Positions 1 to 7,942 of a stretch of DNA of 55,015 nt are shown one piece after another. Within the stretch, counting starts at the first letter, position 1. Each line of letters begins with the position of its first letter. Location of the stretch: positions 1 to 55,015 of the forward strand of contig CAILLO010000015.1 in the NCBI GenBank assembly GCA_903835065.1, in the 5' to 3' direction. The DNA comes from an uncultured Eubacteriales bacterium (GTDB lineage: Bacteria; Bacillota; Clostridia; Saccharofermentanales; UBA5734). A model generated the notes under the pieces. The model was given only the letters and a program-made list of their open reading frames with translations, searched no databases and had not been told where the DNA came from. The translations under genes and the position numbers were made by a program.

Positions 1-14
1 ATCAGGGTCTTCAT
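1..14 (-). CDS. 5' end of a gene cut by the window edge
   Basis: An ATG on the minus strand at 14-12 opens a frame reading Met-Lys-Thr-Leu before the window ends. A good ribosome binding site (GGAG within positions 22-27 of the plus strand) lies about 8 bases upstream, the usual spacing here. It lies downstream of pirin on the same strand, so it could be the next gene of that transcript. Nothing can be said about its product. Confidence 0.4.
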
Positions 15-38
15 CGGGCGTCTCCTTCATTGCCGGCT

Positions 39-54
39 GTCCGCTCGCGCGGAC
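39..54. terminator. short hairpin after pirin
   Basis: GTCCGC (39-44) and GCGGAC (49-54) form a perfect 6-bp stem around the loop TCGC, 14 bases beyond the pirin stop codon. No T-run follows on the minus strand, so it is at best a weak terminator, or only an mRNA 3' end structure. Confidence 0.25.
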
Positions 55-67
55 GCGTCCACGGATT

Positions 68-925
68 TTACTTGTGCTTCAGGAACGTCCCGTCCTCGAG
101 TTCGCGGAACGCCTCGCGCAGCTCCTCCTTGGTATTCATGACGATCGGGCCGCCCCACGCCACGGGCTCGCACAGCGGCTTGCCGCTGACGACCAGGACG
201 CGGGCCCCGGACGGTCCGGCGGTCAGTTCGACGCCGTCGCCCTCTCCGAACAGGACCACCCGTTCGTCGGGCACTTCTTCGACTCCGCCGTCCTCGCGAC
301 CGACCGAAAGGCTCCCCGTGACCGTCACGGCGAAGCAGGTGGAGTCCGGGGCGATCGGCAGCCAGCAGGAGGCGCCGGGTTCGAGGGACACGTCGAGGAA
401 GTTCGGCGCGGCCTCGATGCCGACGACGGGTCCGGTCACGCCGCCCCGGGACCCCGCGAGGACGCGGATTCCGACGCCGGGTTCCGCGACGACCGGAATG
501 AGGTCGGACGAGACGTCCTGATATCGCGGGGCGCTCATCTTGCGCGCGGCCGGAAGATTGACCCAGAGCTGCAGCCCCCAGTTCTCGGGGCTCTGCACGG
601 GCATTTCCTGGTGGATGATGCCGCTACCGGCGCTCATCCATTGGATATCGCCGCCGTGGATCGTGCCGGTGTGGCCGAGGCTGTCGCCGTGGGCGATCGA
701 GCCGGCCACCATGAACGTGACGGTCTCGATGCCGCGGTGCGGGTGCCAGGGGAAGCCCGGCATGTATTCCTTCGGGTCCGTGGAGCGGAACAGGTCCAGC
801 ATCAGGAACGGGTCGAAGGCCTTCGTGTCCTCGTGGCCGATCATCCTGCGCAGCTTGACGCCGGCGCCGTCCCGGGTCGGGAAGCCGGAGACGATGCGGA
901 CGGCCTTTCTCTTGTTCAGTGTCAT
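68..925 (-). CDS. pirin family protein
   Basis: A 285-residue protein of normal pirin length (bicupin). The N-terminal cupin carries HPHRGIETVT, containing the histidine metal ligands, and a later GIIHQEMP block supplying the next His and Glu ligands, so the metal site looks intact. The C-terminal cupin is less conserved, as usual. Pirins bind Fe or another metal; some bacterial members have quercetinase activity and others regulate metabolic enzymes, so the substrate here is unknown. The start is supported by AGGAGG nine bases upstream. It diverges from the methyltransferase gene; a plausible -10 box (TATGAT, plus-strand 970-975) lies 45 bases upstream. No signal peptide, so cytoplasmic. Confidence 0.93.
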   Translation of the reverse strand: MTLNKRKAVRIVSGFPTRDGAGVKLRRMIGHEDTKAFDPFLMLDLFRSTDPKEYMPGFPWHPHRGIETVTFMVAGSIAHGDSLGHTGTIHGGDIQWMSAGSGIIHQEMPVQSPENWGLQLWVNLPAARKMSAPRYQDVSSDLIPVVAEPGVGIRVLAGSRGGVTGPVVGIEAAPNFLDVSLEPGASCWLPIAPDSTCFAVTVTGSLSVGREDGGVEEVPDERVVLFGEGDGVELTAGPSGARVLVVSGKPLCEPVAWGGPIVMNTKEELREAFRELEDGTFLKHK

Positions 926-1020
926 CGTGGTATCCTCCTGCGCCGTCGTTTCTTCGTGGCGCCGATTCCATCATAGTCCCGACGGCGGCCGGAGACCGTC
1001 CCTGCGGTTACGGCACCCCG

Positions 1021-1057
1021 CCCTCGCGCGCCGGCGAGGGCTCCGGGATGGTATAAT
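1021..1057 (+). promoter_or_regulatory. promoter of the methyltransferase-CHR operon
   Basis: A perfect TATAAT at 1052-1057 is preceded by TG at 1049-1050, giving an extended -10 element. There is no good -35; instead a perfect 7-bp inverted repeat (CCCTCGC at 1021-1027, GCGAGGG at 1034-1040) occupies that position and could be an operator. Transcription would start near 1064, about 28 bases before the ATG. Confidence 0.6.
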
Positions 1058-1091
1058 CGGAACCTGCCCGACCGCGATAGGAGGACCCCCC

Positions 1092-1691
1092 ATGCACCGT
1101 TTCGACCCGCACGACGCGAACCGCCTCGACGACCCGTGGCGCCGGGAGGCGCTGCCCCCGTTGCCGACCCTGGAGCGCCTGGGGTTCCGCGAATCCGACA
1201 CGATGCTCGACTTCGGCTGCGGGATCGGTTATTTCGCCTTCCCCGCCGCCGTCTTCGTCGGCCCGAAGCGCAAGGTCTTCGCGCTCGACGTCTCGGAGGC
1301 GATGCTCGACGAGATGGACCGCCTCGTCCACCGGCTCGGCGCCTCGAACGTGGTCCCCCTCCTGTCCGACGGGACCGACTGGAAGGTGCCGGACGCCTCC
1401 GTGACCTTCGCTCTCTGTTCCTGTGTACTGCACGAGGTCGACGACAAGGCGGCGTTCCTGGCCGAGGCACGGCGCGTCCTGGCTCCGGGCGGCCGCATCG
1501 CCGTCGTCGAATGGCGGACGGACTACCCGGACCGCGGACCCTCCGCCGCCCTGCGGCTCGGTCCTGATGAGACCGCCGCCCTCCTCGCGGCGGCCGGATT
1601 CGTCCCGGAACCCGTCGTCGCGATCTCCGATGCCTACTACGGGCTGGCCGGCGTCCTCACGGGGACCGCGACCGCGCCGACCGGCGAATGA
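1092..1691 (+). CDS. class I SAM-dependent methyltransferase
   Basis: A 199-residue Rossmann-fold methyltransferase. Motif I is LDFGCGIGYFAFPA near residues 37-50, followed by an acidic residue at the end of strand 2 (ALDVSEAML) and a CSCVLHEVDD segment typical of the UbiE/Methyltransf_11 group. The start at 1092 is chosen because the frame opens much further upstream but homology begins here, and a GGAGG site sits just before it. The stop codon overlaps the ATG of the chromate-type transporter (ATGA), so the two are translationally coupled. The substrate is unknown; coupling to a CHR transporter hints at a link with oxyanion or metalloid handling, which is inference only. Confidence 0.85.
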   Translation: MHRFDPHDANRLDDPWRREALPPLPTLERLGFRESDTMLDFGCGIGYFAFPAAVFVGPKRKVFALDVSEAMLDEMDRLVHRLGASNVVPLLSDGTDWKVPDASVTFALCSCVLHEVDDKAAFLAEARRVLAPGGRIAVVEWRTDYPDRGPSAALRLGPDETAALLAAAGFVPEPVVAISDAYYGLAGVLTGTATAPTGE

Positions 1692-3253
1692 AGCCGCCCG
1701 TCCTCGCCTCGCTGGCCTCCGTCTTCGCGCGGATCGGCCTGGTCGGATTCGGCGGCGGCAGTTCGCTGGTGCCGATCATCGAGAAGGAAATCGTCGTCCG
1801 TCACCGCTGGTTCAGCGACAAGGAGTACCTGCGCCACGCGGTCGCGTCCAGCCTCACGCCGGGCGCGCTCGCCATCAAGATGGCCTCCGCCGCCGGCCTC
1901 GACATCGCCCGGACCCGCGGTGCCCTCGTGGCGCCCTACGCCGTCGTCCTGCCCGGCCTTCTCCTGTTGCTCGCGATCCTCAGCGTCTCCTCGGTCGTCG
2001 GCGGTGCCGCCGTCTCCCTGATCGAGCGCCTGTCCGTCGGCATCTTCCTGTTCATCGTCCTGGTGCTGGTCCTGTTCATCGAGAAGGTCCTGCGCGCCGC
2101 CCAGCGTCGCGGCGCCGCCCTGGCCGCCGCCTTCGCCGTCTTCCTGCTCACGGGCGGCCCGTCCGTCCGGCGCCTGGTCGCGACCGTCCTCTCGGTCCCG
2201 GTCGACGGCCTCCCGCCGGTCCTCCTCGGCCTCGGAGCCTCGGACGCCATGGTCGTCGTCTTCTTCCTCGTCCTCTACCTCGGCGGGTCCGCCGGCTGGC
2301 CGCGCAGGACCGGGGGCGCCGCCACGGCCCTCGCCTACGTCGCCTTCTCCGCGCAGGGGCTCGGACTGCCCGCGCTGCCGGGCGGACGCGCGATTCCGCT
2401 CGCCCTCCTCGCCCTGCTGGTCGTCTCCTCCGTGCTCTTCGACAGCGCGCGCGTCCGCAGGACCCGCGCCGGGACGCCGGCCGCCTCCGACGACGATCTC
2501 CCGCAGGTCTTCCTCCCGGACACGCCGACCTTCCTTCCCGTCACGTTCCGCTCGGTCCTCCCCGCCATCGCGCTGCTGCTCGCCGTCCCGGCGGTCCTGC
2601 TGCTGGCCGCGGCGCTCCTCTTCCCCGCCCTGTCCGCCCCCTCCGGCAGCGGCCCGAACGTGTTCGGCTACGCCTGGGCCTGTCTCGCCTCGACGGCGTC
2701 CACGTTCGGCGGCGGGTCCGCCTACCTGCCGATCGCGGAAGGCTTCTTCGTGCAGGGCGGCTTCGTTCCGCACGACGTCTTCTACGCCCAGCTCGTCACG
2801 CTCTCGAACGCCCTTCCGGGCCCGATCATCTCGGAACTGGCCCCCGGCGCCGGTTTCCAGTTCGCGCTGTCCGCCTCGGGCGGCAGCCTCGCCGCCGCCT
2901 GGACCGTCTCCCTACTCGGCGCCTCCCTGACCGTCGCCGCCTCCGTCCTCCCCATGTTCGCCTTCCTCGGCTTCTACGACCGCCTGCGCTCCTCGCCCCG
3001 CGTGCACGCGATCCAGTCCATCGTCCTGCCCGTCGTCTCCGGCCTGCTGGTCCCGACCGCACTCGCGCTGCTGGCCAGCGCGACCGGCGTGCTGAAGGCG
3101 CAGGGCGGCATCGCCCCCTGGTTCGGCGCGGTCCTCCTCGCCGCCGGCTTCTCGATCCTCCTCGTCCTCTCGAAATGGAAGAAGCCGGCCGACATCCTGC
3201 TGTTGGCCGGCTCCGCGGGAGCCTACTTCGTCCTCCTGACCTTCCTCGGCTGA
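1688..3253 (+). CDS. chromate transporter (CHR/ChrA family), two-domain form
   Basis: A 521-residue, very hydrophobic membrane protein with two homologous halves. The first half starts with GFGGGSSLVPIIEKEIV; the second repeats it as TFGGGSAYLPIAEGFF and carries ALPGPIISELA, the PGP signature. The first half has TPGALAIKMA, so PGP is degenerate there. About 10-12 membrane segments are visible. CHR proteins export chromate or other oxyanions, or serve sulfate-related roles; many anaerobe members are untested. It overlaps the methyltransferase by four bases. The central loop (about residues 250-290) is Arg/Asp-rich and likely cytoplasmic. It converges with the kinase gene, with only 16 bases between the stops and no clear terminator. 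Confidence 0.85.
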   Translation: MKPPVLASLASVFARIGLVGFGGGSSLVPIIEKEIVVRHRWFSDKEYLRHAVASSLTPGALAIKMASAAGLDIARTRGALVAPYAVVLPGLLLLLAILSVSSVVGGAAVSLIERLSVGIFLFIVLVLVLFIEKVLRAAQRRGAALAAAFAVFLLTGGPSVRRLVATVLSVPVDGLPPVLLGLGASDAMVVVFFLVLYLGGSAGWPRRTGGAATALAYVAFSAQGLGLPALPGGRAIPLALLALLVVSSVLFDSARVRRTRAGTPAASDDDLPQVFLPDTPTFLPVTFRSVLPAIALLLAVPAVLLLAAALLFPALSAPSGSGPNVFGYAWACLASTASTFGGGSAYLPIAEGFFVQGGFVPHDVFYAQLVTLSNALPGPIISELAPGAGFQFALSASGGSLAAAWTVSLLGASLTVAASVLPMFAFLGFYDRLRSSPRVHAIQSIVLPVVSGLLVPTALALLASATGVLKAQGGIAPWFGAVLLAAGFSILLVLSKWKKPADILLLAGSAGAYFVLLTFLG

Positions 3254-3269
3254 TCCGGGCGCCGCTCCG

Positions 3270-4394
3270 TCAGCGCGCCTGGCCCGTCTCCGCGAGGATC
3301 CGCCGCACGGAGGCCTCCATTTCGGCCTCGTGCCGCTCCATCTCGAGCAGCAGGCGCATCTGGCAACGCGCGCGGTCCAGGTTGTGGTTGGGCCGGTGGA
3401 TCCGGAAGTAGGGGTCTCCGGCGATGTGGTCCGACAGGAAGCGCAGGGCCAGCTCGTAGGTGATCAGGCGGGCGGAGAAGCAGAGCTGCCGGATCTCCTC
3501 CTCGGTCAGGACGGGACCCGCCGTTTCCAGGTAGCCGCGCGTGAAGTGCTCGAACATCGGGAAATCGAGCCCCACCCGGTCCAGGTCGGGCTCGTCCTCG
3601 ACGGCGGTGTTCGCCGCGAATCGGATCGCGTCCCCGAAATCGTAGAGCGACAGGCCGGGCATGACGGTGTCGAGGTCGACCACGCAGATCGCCTCTCCGC
3701 TGGCCGAGTCGAACAGGACGTTGTTCAGCTTCGTATCGTTGTGCGTCACGCGCAGGGGGAGCCGGCCCTGCCCCATCAGGTCGACCAGACGGCTGGCGTC
3801 GCCGCTCCTCTCTCGCAGGAAGCGGACGTCCTCGGCGATCGACGCGACGCGCCCCACGGCGTCCTCGGCCACGGCGCGCTCGAAGACGCGCAGGCGGACG
3901 GGCGTGTTGTGGAAATCCGGAATCGTCTCGTGGAGGCACTCGGCCGGGAAGTCCTCGAGCAGGCGCTGGAAATTGCCGAACGCCTTGCCCGCCTCGTACA
4001 GGTGCCGCACGTCCTCGACCTGGTCGATGCAGAGCGTGCCTTCGATGAAGACCTGCGCGCGCCAGAAGGTGCCGTCCTCGTGCTGGGTGAAGGAAGCCCC
4101 TTCGACGGTCGGCACGACCGTCACCAAGGATCGCGAGGCGTCGGCGCCGGTCGCGGCGACGCGGGTGCGGATGTGGTCGGACACCGCCACCATGTTCTGC
4201 ATCAGCCGCACGGGGTGACGGAAGACGTGGTGGTTGATCTTCTGCAGGATGTACCGGCGCGTGGAGCCGTCCTCGACGATCGTCCGGACGAGGTAGGTCT
4301 CGTTGATGTGTCCGTTGCCGTAGCGCTCCGCGGTGTGGAATCGCCCATCGAAGAGGAATCGCTCCGCGATCGGTCGGATGTCGTCCATGCCCAT
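3270..4394 (-). CDS. NahK-like aminoglycoside-phosphotransferase-fold sugar kinase
   Basis: A 374-residue APH-fold kinase. The catalytic loop is VTHNDTKLNN (HND at 218-220, Asn 224/225) and the metal-binding segment is VVDLDTVMPG (240-242), followed by YDFGDAIRF. The HND-TK-NN and DLDTVMPGL wording is characteristic of N-acetylhexosamine 1-kinase (NahK) and relatives rather than antibiotic kinases, so the likely reaction is ATP-dependent phosphorylation of an amino sugar or other small hydroxylated compound at C1. It is the last gene of a four-gene minus-strand operon, nine bases after the metallophosphoesterase. Substrate assignment is by motif resemblance only; there is no neighbouring sugar-1-phosphate pathway (no LNB phosphorylase or UDP transferase). 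Confidence 0.8.
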   Translation of the reverse strand: MGMDDIRPIAERFLFDGRFHTAERYGNGHINETYLVRTIVEDGSTRRYILQKINHHVFRHPVRLMQNMVAVSDHIRTRVAATGADASRSLVTVVPTVEGASFTQHEDGTFWRAQVFIEGTLCIDQVEDVRHLYEAGKAFGNFQRLLEDFPAECLHETIPDFHNTPVRLRVFERAVAEDAVGRVASIAEDVRFLRERSGDASRLVDLMGQGRLPLRVTHNDTKLNNVLFDSASGEAICVVDLDTVMPGLSLYDFGDAIRFAANTAVEDEPDLDRVGLDFPMFEHFTRGYLETAGPVLTEEEIRQLCFSARLITYELALRFLSDHIAGDPYFRIHRPNHNLDRARCQMRLLLEMERHEAEMEASVRRILAETGQAR

Positions 4395-4403
4395 CTTCTT
4401 CCT

Positions 4404-5030
4404 CTATTCGAACGTCAGGATGCGGTGCCGGTAGACGTTGACGATCGTCGTGGTCCCGAGGGCCAGCTCGGCCTTCGTGTTCGGCCGGTAGTTCAGGTGC
4501 TGGTGTCCGTGCAGGAAGTAGCGGGGGTGGTAGCGCTCGATGAGTCGGCGGAAGACCGCGAACCCGGTGTGGCAGGCGTCTTTCCCGTCTCCGAGCGCGA
4601 GGGCGGGGGCGTGCGCGACGAGGATGTCGAACCCGCGGTTCCACAGGAACGTCCAGCGCAGCTTGCGGACCCGCTGCGCCATCTCCTTCTCCGTGTACTG
4701 GTGCGGTCCCATGTTGTACCGGTTGCAGCCGCCGAAGCCCACGATGCGGAGGCCCTTGACCACGACGAGGCGGCCGTCGATGTCCTCGCAGCCCTCGGGC
4801 GGGTCGCGGTCGAAGCGGCCGTCGTGGTTGCCGGGGACGTAGAGGAGCGGTGCATGGATCATCGTGACGAGGAAGCGCAGGTACTCCGGCTTCAGGTCGC
4901 CGCACGAGATCACCAGGTCGATGTCGTGGTAGCGGTCCGGGTCGAAATGCTCCCAGATATAGGGGTCCTCGACGTCGGAGACGGCGAGGATCTTCACGGG
5001 GCCCGATCGCTGCGGGATCCGCCGGATCAT
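4404..5030 (-). CDS. calcineurin-like metallophosphoesterase
   Basis: A 208-residue phosphoesterase with the full di-metal motif series: SDVEDPYI, SCGDLKPEYL, VPGNHD, LVAHAP and LHGHQHLNY. It belongs to the YfcE/metallophos superfamily of small cytosolic phosphodiesterases or phosphatases; the substrate is unknown. The ATG at 5030 is preferred because it overlaps the TGA of the preceding BMP gene (ATGA) and has GAGG upstream; a GTG at 4997 would remove 11 residues and start just before the first motif. It forms an operon with the upstream hydrolase and BMP genes and the downstream kinase, giving a phosphatase and a kinase together with a ligand-binding protein. Confidence 0.85.
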   Translation of the reverse strand: MIRRIPQRSGPVKILAVSDVEDPYIWEHFDPDRYHDIDLVISCGDLKPEYLRFLVTMIHAPLLYVPGNHDGRFDRDPPEGCEDIDGRLVVVKGLRIVGFGGCNRYNMGPHQYTEKEMAQRVRKLRWTFLWNRGFDILVAHAPALALGDGKDACHTGFAVFRRLIERYHPRYFLHGHQHLNYRPNTKAELALGTTTIVNVYRHRILTFE

Positions 5031-6958
5031 CGGGTGACGTCCTCGGCCTGGTCCTGTTCCATCACGGGCGCCTGCGTCCGGATTCCCTCGACGAACCAGT
5101 CCATCGTGGAGATCTCGTCGAAGCCGGGCGTCACGCCCGGTGCGACCCGCATCCCGCCCTCCGCGTCGCGCAGGGGGCCGGAGAACGGGTGCAGGCGGCC
5201 TTCGACCAGCAGCGTCCGCATCCAGGAGACGAGGCGTCGCGTCGGGTCGGGGATGCGCGACTCGTCGAGCTCGAGGTCCACGAGCCCGGAGCCGATGCCC
5301 CACCAGAACGCGTTCGTCGAACCCCGGACGAGGAAGCGGTCGAGCGGGGTCGCCGGCCCTTCGGCCAGGACCTGCCGCAGGACGCGCTCGTAGAAGATGC
5401 CCCACTTCCACCGCGGCGCGGCGATGCTCTGCAGACGGGAGCCCGATTCCTCGGACCAGGACAGGCCGGTGCCGATCACGAGCCCGCGGCCGCCGAGGGT
5501 GCTCTGGCGCGAGATCAGGTCCACGCCCGCGTCGAGCAGGCGCTTCTCCTCCTGGAGCATCGCGGTCCGGGAGTGGGACTCCCAGTCCTTCGTCCATTCG
5601 ACGAGCACCTCCGCGTCCGGGTCGACCGTGCGGACGCCCAGCGCGAAGGCGTTGAGGCCGCTCACCACGTCCGGCACGGGCCACGTGGCGACGGCGCCGA
5701 TCCGGCCGGTGCGAGAGAGGCTTCCGGCGACGATCCCGAGCAGGAAGCGGGCCTCGTACATGCGCCCGAAATAGGTCTCGACGTGCGTGTAGGGGTGGGC
5801 TTCCGAACAGCAGTAGAAGCGGACCTCCGGGTGCTCGATCGAGGCGCGCAGCGTCGGGGCCAGCATGGCGGGCGTCGTCGCGAACACGACGTCGAGCCCT
5901 TCGCCGGCGAACTCGGAGATGACGTCCGCGGCGCCCGGTCCCTCCGGGACCTCCGTCCGGCAGACGGTTTCGATGCGCGCGCCGAGCGAGGCGACGGCCT
6001 CGAGCCGGCCCTCTTCGTGCGACCGCGACCAGAGCGAGGTCTCCGGCGTCTTCGCGTAGCAGAATCCGACCCGGAGCGGGCGCGGGGTTCCGAGCAGCGA
6101 GCCGAGCAGGCCGCCGCCGGAAGGCGCCGGCGTCTTCCCGGGCTCGACCGAGATATGCTCGGTCTCCGGCTCCCGCCGCGTCTTCAGTTCCTCGCCCAGT
6201 TGCTTCAGCCGCGCGGCGACCGCGTCCTCCTCGTCCTTGCCCCACATGCCGAACAGGCGGAGGTAGGCGAGCAGGATGTCGCCCGAGGAGTAGCGGGCAT
6301 CGATGCCGGCGGAGCCGTGCAGCACCCGTCGGAAGGCTTCGAACTCGGCCGCCTCGAACCGGCGGAACGTCTCCGGGCTCGAGTCGCCGAGCGCCATGCA
6401 GAGCCTGTCGTACAGCTCGTCGTAGCGGCCGGGCGTCGTCAGGCGGACGGAGTACGCCCCCGTCCTGCGGTGGAACTCGAGGAATTCGTAGTAGAGGCAG
6501 ATGTCGGAGTCCGATGCGTCGTATTCGGGGACCCAGCGGACGATCTCGGCGCGGACGCTGTGGACGTGGAAGTACTTGAGGACGCTGACGCGCTTGTTCC
6601 CCTCCTCCGCATAGAAGCGCCCGAGGTATTCCACCAGCTTGACCGGCGTGTGGAACCCTTCGGCCATGTGCGACTCGGCGAGGTGCGTCCATTTGTTCGC
6701 GAATTCCGTCCGGGTGTCCATCACGGGCAGGAACGCCGGGGAGAAGCCGATCGCGCGAGCCTGGGAGACCGTCCCGAAGACGAGGCGGGCGGGGATGTCC
6801 CGCACGTGGAGCGGAATGCGGGCGACGATCGTCCGGTCCCCGAGCAGCGCCTCGAGGTCGGCGAGGCGACCGGTGCCTCCCCGGGCGAGGTCGTGGGAGC
6901 GGTCCTTGCGGCCCTTCTTCAGGGCATCCGCGTACTGGCTCTGCGATTCGGCGGTCAT
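5027..6958 (-). CDS. BMP/PnrA-family ligand-binding protein with ParB-like N-terminal domain, apparently cytosolic
   Basis: A 643-residue protein without signal peptide, lipobox or membrane segment. Residues about 45-140 resemble a ParB/sulfiredoxin-type fold: ARIPLHVRDI, then FLPVMDTRTEFANKW, and FYAEEGNKRVSV (EGNKRVSV at 119-126), the signature of this class. A helical middle region follows, and from about 294 a BMP/PnrA periplasmic-binding-protein module (RVGFCYAKTPETSLW onward, with GRIGAVATW and STLGGRGLV). Normal BMP proteins are exported lipoproteins serving nucleoside ABC importers; here no transporter genes are nearby. ATG 6958 overlaps the upstream hydrolase stop (ATGA). Similar ParB-like/BMP proteins are, to my knowledge, annotated in Clostridia as transport proteins without direct evidence. 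A role as an intracellular nucleoside or sugar sensor is inference. Confidence 0.82.
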   Translation of the reverse strand: MTAESQSQYADALKKGRKDRSHDLARGGTGRLADLEALLGDRTIVARIPLHVRDIPARLVFGTVSQARAIGFSPAFLPVMDTRTEFANKWTHLAESHMAEGFHTPVKLVEYLGRFYAEEGNKRVSVLKYFHVHSVRAEIVRWVPEYDASDSDICLYYEFLEFHRRTGAYSVRLTTPGRYDELYDRLCMALGDSSPETFRRFEAAEFEAFRRVLHGSAGIDARYSSGDILLAYLRLFGMWGKDEEDAVAARLKQLGEELKTRREPETEHISVEPGKTPAPSGGGLLGSLLGTPRPLRVGFCYAKTPETSLWSRSHEEGRLEAVASLGARIETVCRTEVPEGPGAADVISEFAGEGLDVVFATTPAMLAPTLRASIEHPEVRFYCCSEAHPYTHVETYFGRMYEARFLLGIVAGSLSRTGRIGAVATWPVPDVVSGLNAFALGVRTVDPDAEVLVEWTKDWESHSRTAMLQEEKRLLDAGVDLISRQSTLGGRGLVIGTGLSWSEESGSRLQSIAAPRWKWGIFYERVLRQVLAEGPATPLDRFLVRGSTNAFWWGIGSGLVDLELDESRIPDPTRRLVSWMRTLLVEGRLHPFSGPLRDAEGGMRVAPGVTPGFDEISTMDWFVEGIRTQAPVMEQDQAEDVTR

Positions 6959-7794
6959 CCCTTGCCTCCCGGCGCCGTCTCGAGGCCCTGCAGGAAGGTC
7001 TTCATGGCCGCCACGACGGCCGCGCGCTGCTGCGCGCCGGAGATCGTCGCCGTTCCGTCGCCCTTCTGGGCGCCGTAGTCGCCGAATCCCGCGTGGTTGC
7101 CGCCGGGGACCACGACCGTGACGGCGTCCGCCGGCAGGTTCGCGCTCGCCTTGGCGACGGCGGAGAGGTCCAGCACCTTGTCCTCGGACCCGTAGATCGT
7201 CACGGCGGCGAACCCCGCCGGGCGGAGGTCCTTGTCTGTGTAGGCGGCCCAGAAGGCGACGCCGGCGAACCGCGAGGGTTCGGTCAGCGCGAATCGCGCG
7301 ACCATGACGCCGCCGAGCGAATGGCCGGCCGCCACGTAGCGGGTCGGGACGGGTTTCCCGGCCGCCGTCAGCGCGGCCTCGAGATCCGCGATTCCGTTCT
7401 TCCCGAGGCCGATGCCGAAGACGGCCAGCTTGAAGGGCATGCGCACGAGGGCGACCGGATACCCGGCCTCGGCGAGCGCCCGGCAGAGCGGCGCGTAGGC
7501 CTTCTCGTCGACCTTGCCGCCGGGGTAGACGACGAGTCCGAGGCCGCCGGCGCTCCGGACCGGGAGGAAGGCATAGCCGGACGGGACCTCGACGACCTGC
7601 ACGGCGGCGTCGGAGTCCAGCGCCGCGATGGCGGACGGTGTCGCCCGGGAGTAGCCCGCCACATAAGCGAAGAAGGCGCCGGCGAGCAGCACGACGACGG
7701 CGGCGACGGCGAGGAGGGCGACACGCAGCGCCTTGCCGCGCCTGCGGGGCCGCATGCCGGGTGCGTCCGGCGACCGTTTCGTGGAATCCTTCAT
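6955..7794 (-). CDS. membrane-anchored alpha/beta hydrolase
   Basis: A 279-residue protein with an Arg-rich N-terminus followed by one membrane segment (about residues 24-46), so an N-terminal anchor with the catalytic domain outside is likely. The hydrolase core shows the nucleophile elbow GHSLGGVM, an acid in YGSEDKVLD and the catalytic His in PGGNHAGFGDYG. It fits the dienelactone-hydrolase-like family PF12695; the substrate is unknown. The start has GAGGAG eight bases upstream. It is the first gene of the operon with the BMP, phosphoesterase and kinase genes (4-base overlap with BMP). A possible -10 (GACAAT with upstream TG, plus-strand 7846-7854) lies about 55 bases upstream. Confidence 0.85.
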   Translation of the reverse strand: MKDSTKRSPDAPGMRPRRRGKALRVALLAVAAVVVLLAGAFFAYVAGYSRATPSAIAALDSDAAVQVVEVPSGYAFLPVRSAGGLGLVVYPGGKVDEKAYAPLCRALAEAGYPVALVRMPFKLAVFGIGLGKNGIADLEAALTAAGKPVPTRYVAAGHSLGGVMVARFALTEPSRFAGVAFWAAYTDKDLRPAGFAAVTIYGSEDKVLDLSAVAKASANLPADAVTVVVPGGNHAGFGDYGAQKGDGTATISGAQQRAAVVAAMKTFLQGLETAPGGKG

Positions 7795-7882
7795 GGTCTG
7801 GCTCCTCTTCCGGGAGAGTCCTCCGCGGGCCGCTCTCCCTCTCGCATTGTCCCACATCCGGCGGGTTCCTGGCGAACCTTTC

Positions 7883-7912
7883 GTGACGGAATCCCCGCTC
7901 GTGGCGTAGAAT
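7883..7912 (+). promoter_or_regulatory. promoter of the nitroreductase gene
   Basis: A -10 like TAGAAT at 7907-7912 and a -35 like GTGACG at 7883-7888 are separated by 18 bases, upstream of the nitroreductase ATG at 7943. Both match four or five of six consensus positions. Confidence 0.4.
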
Positions 7913-7942
7913 GGGGAAAACCGCCGAAAGGATGGCCCGCCG

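Noticed and set aside
74-976. Long open frames on the opposite strand of pirin and most other genes
   Set aside because: GC-rich codon use makes stop codons rare in antisense frames; their translations are low-complexity Arg/Ala/Gly/Pro sequences without family motifs, and they overlap well supported genes.
3270-4394. Aminoglycoside resistance kinase
   Set aside because: Although it has the APH fold, its HNDTKLNN and DLDTVMPG wording is that of NahK-type sugar kinases and the context is metabolic.
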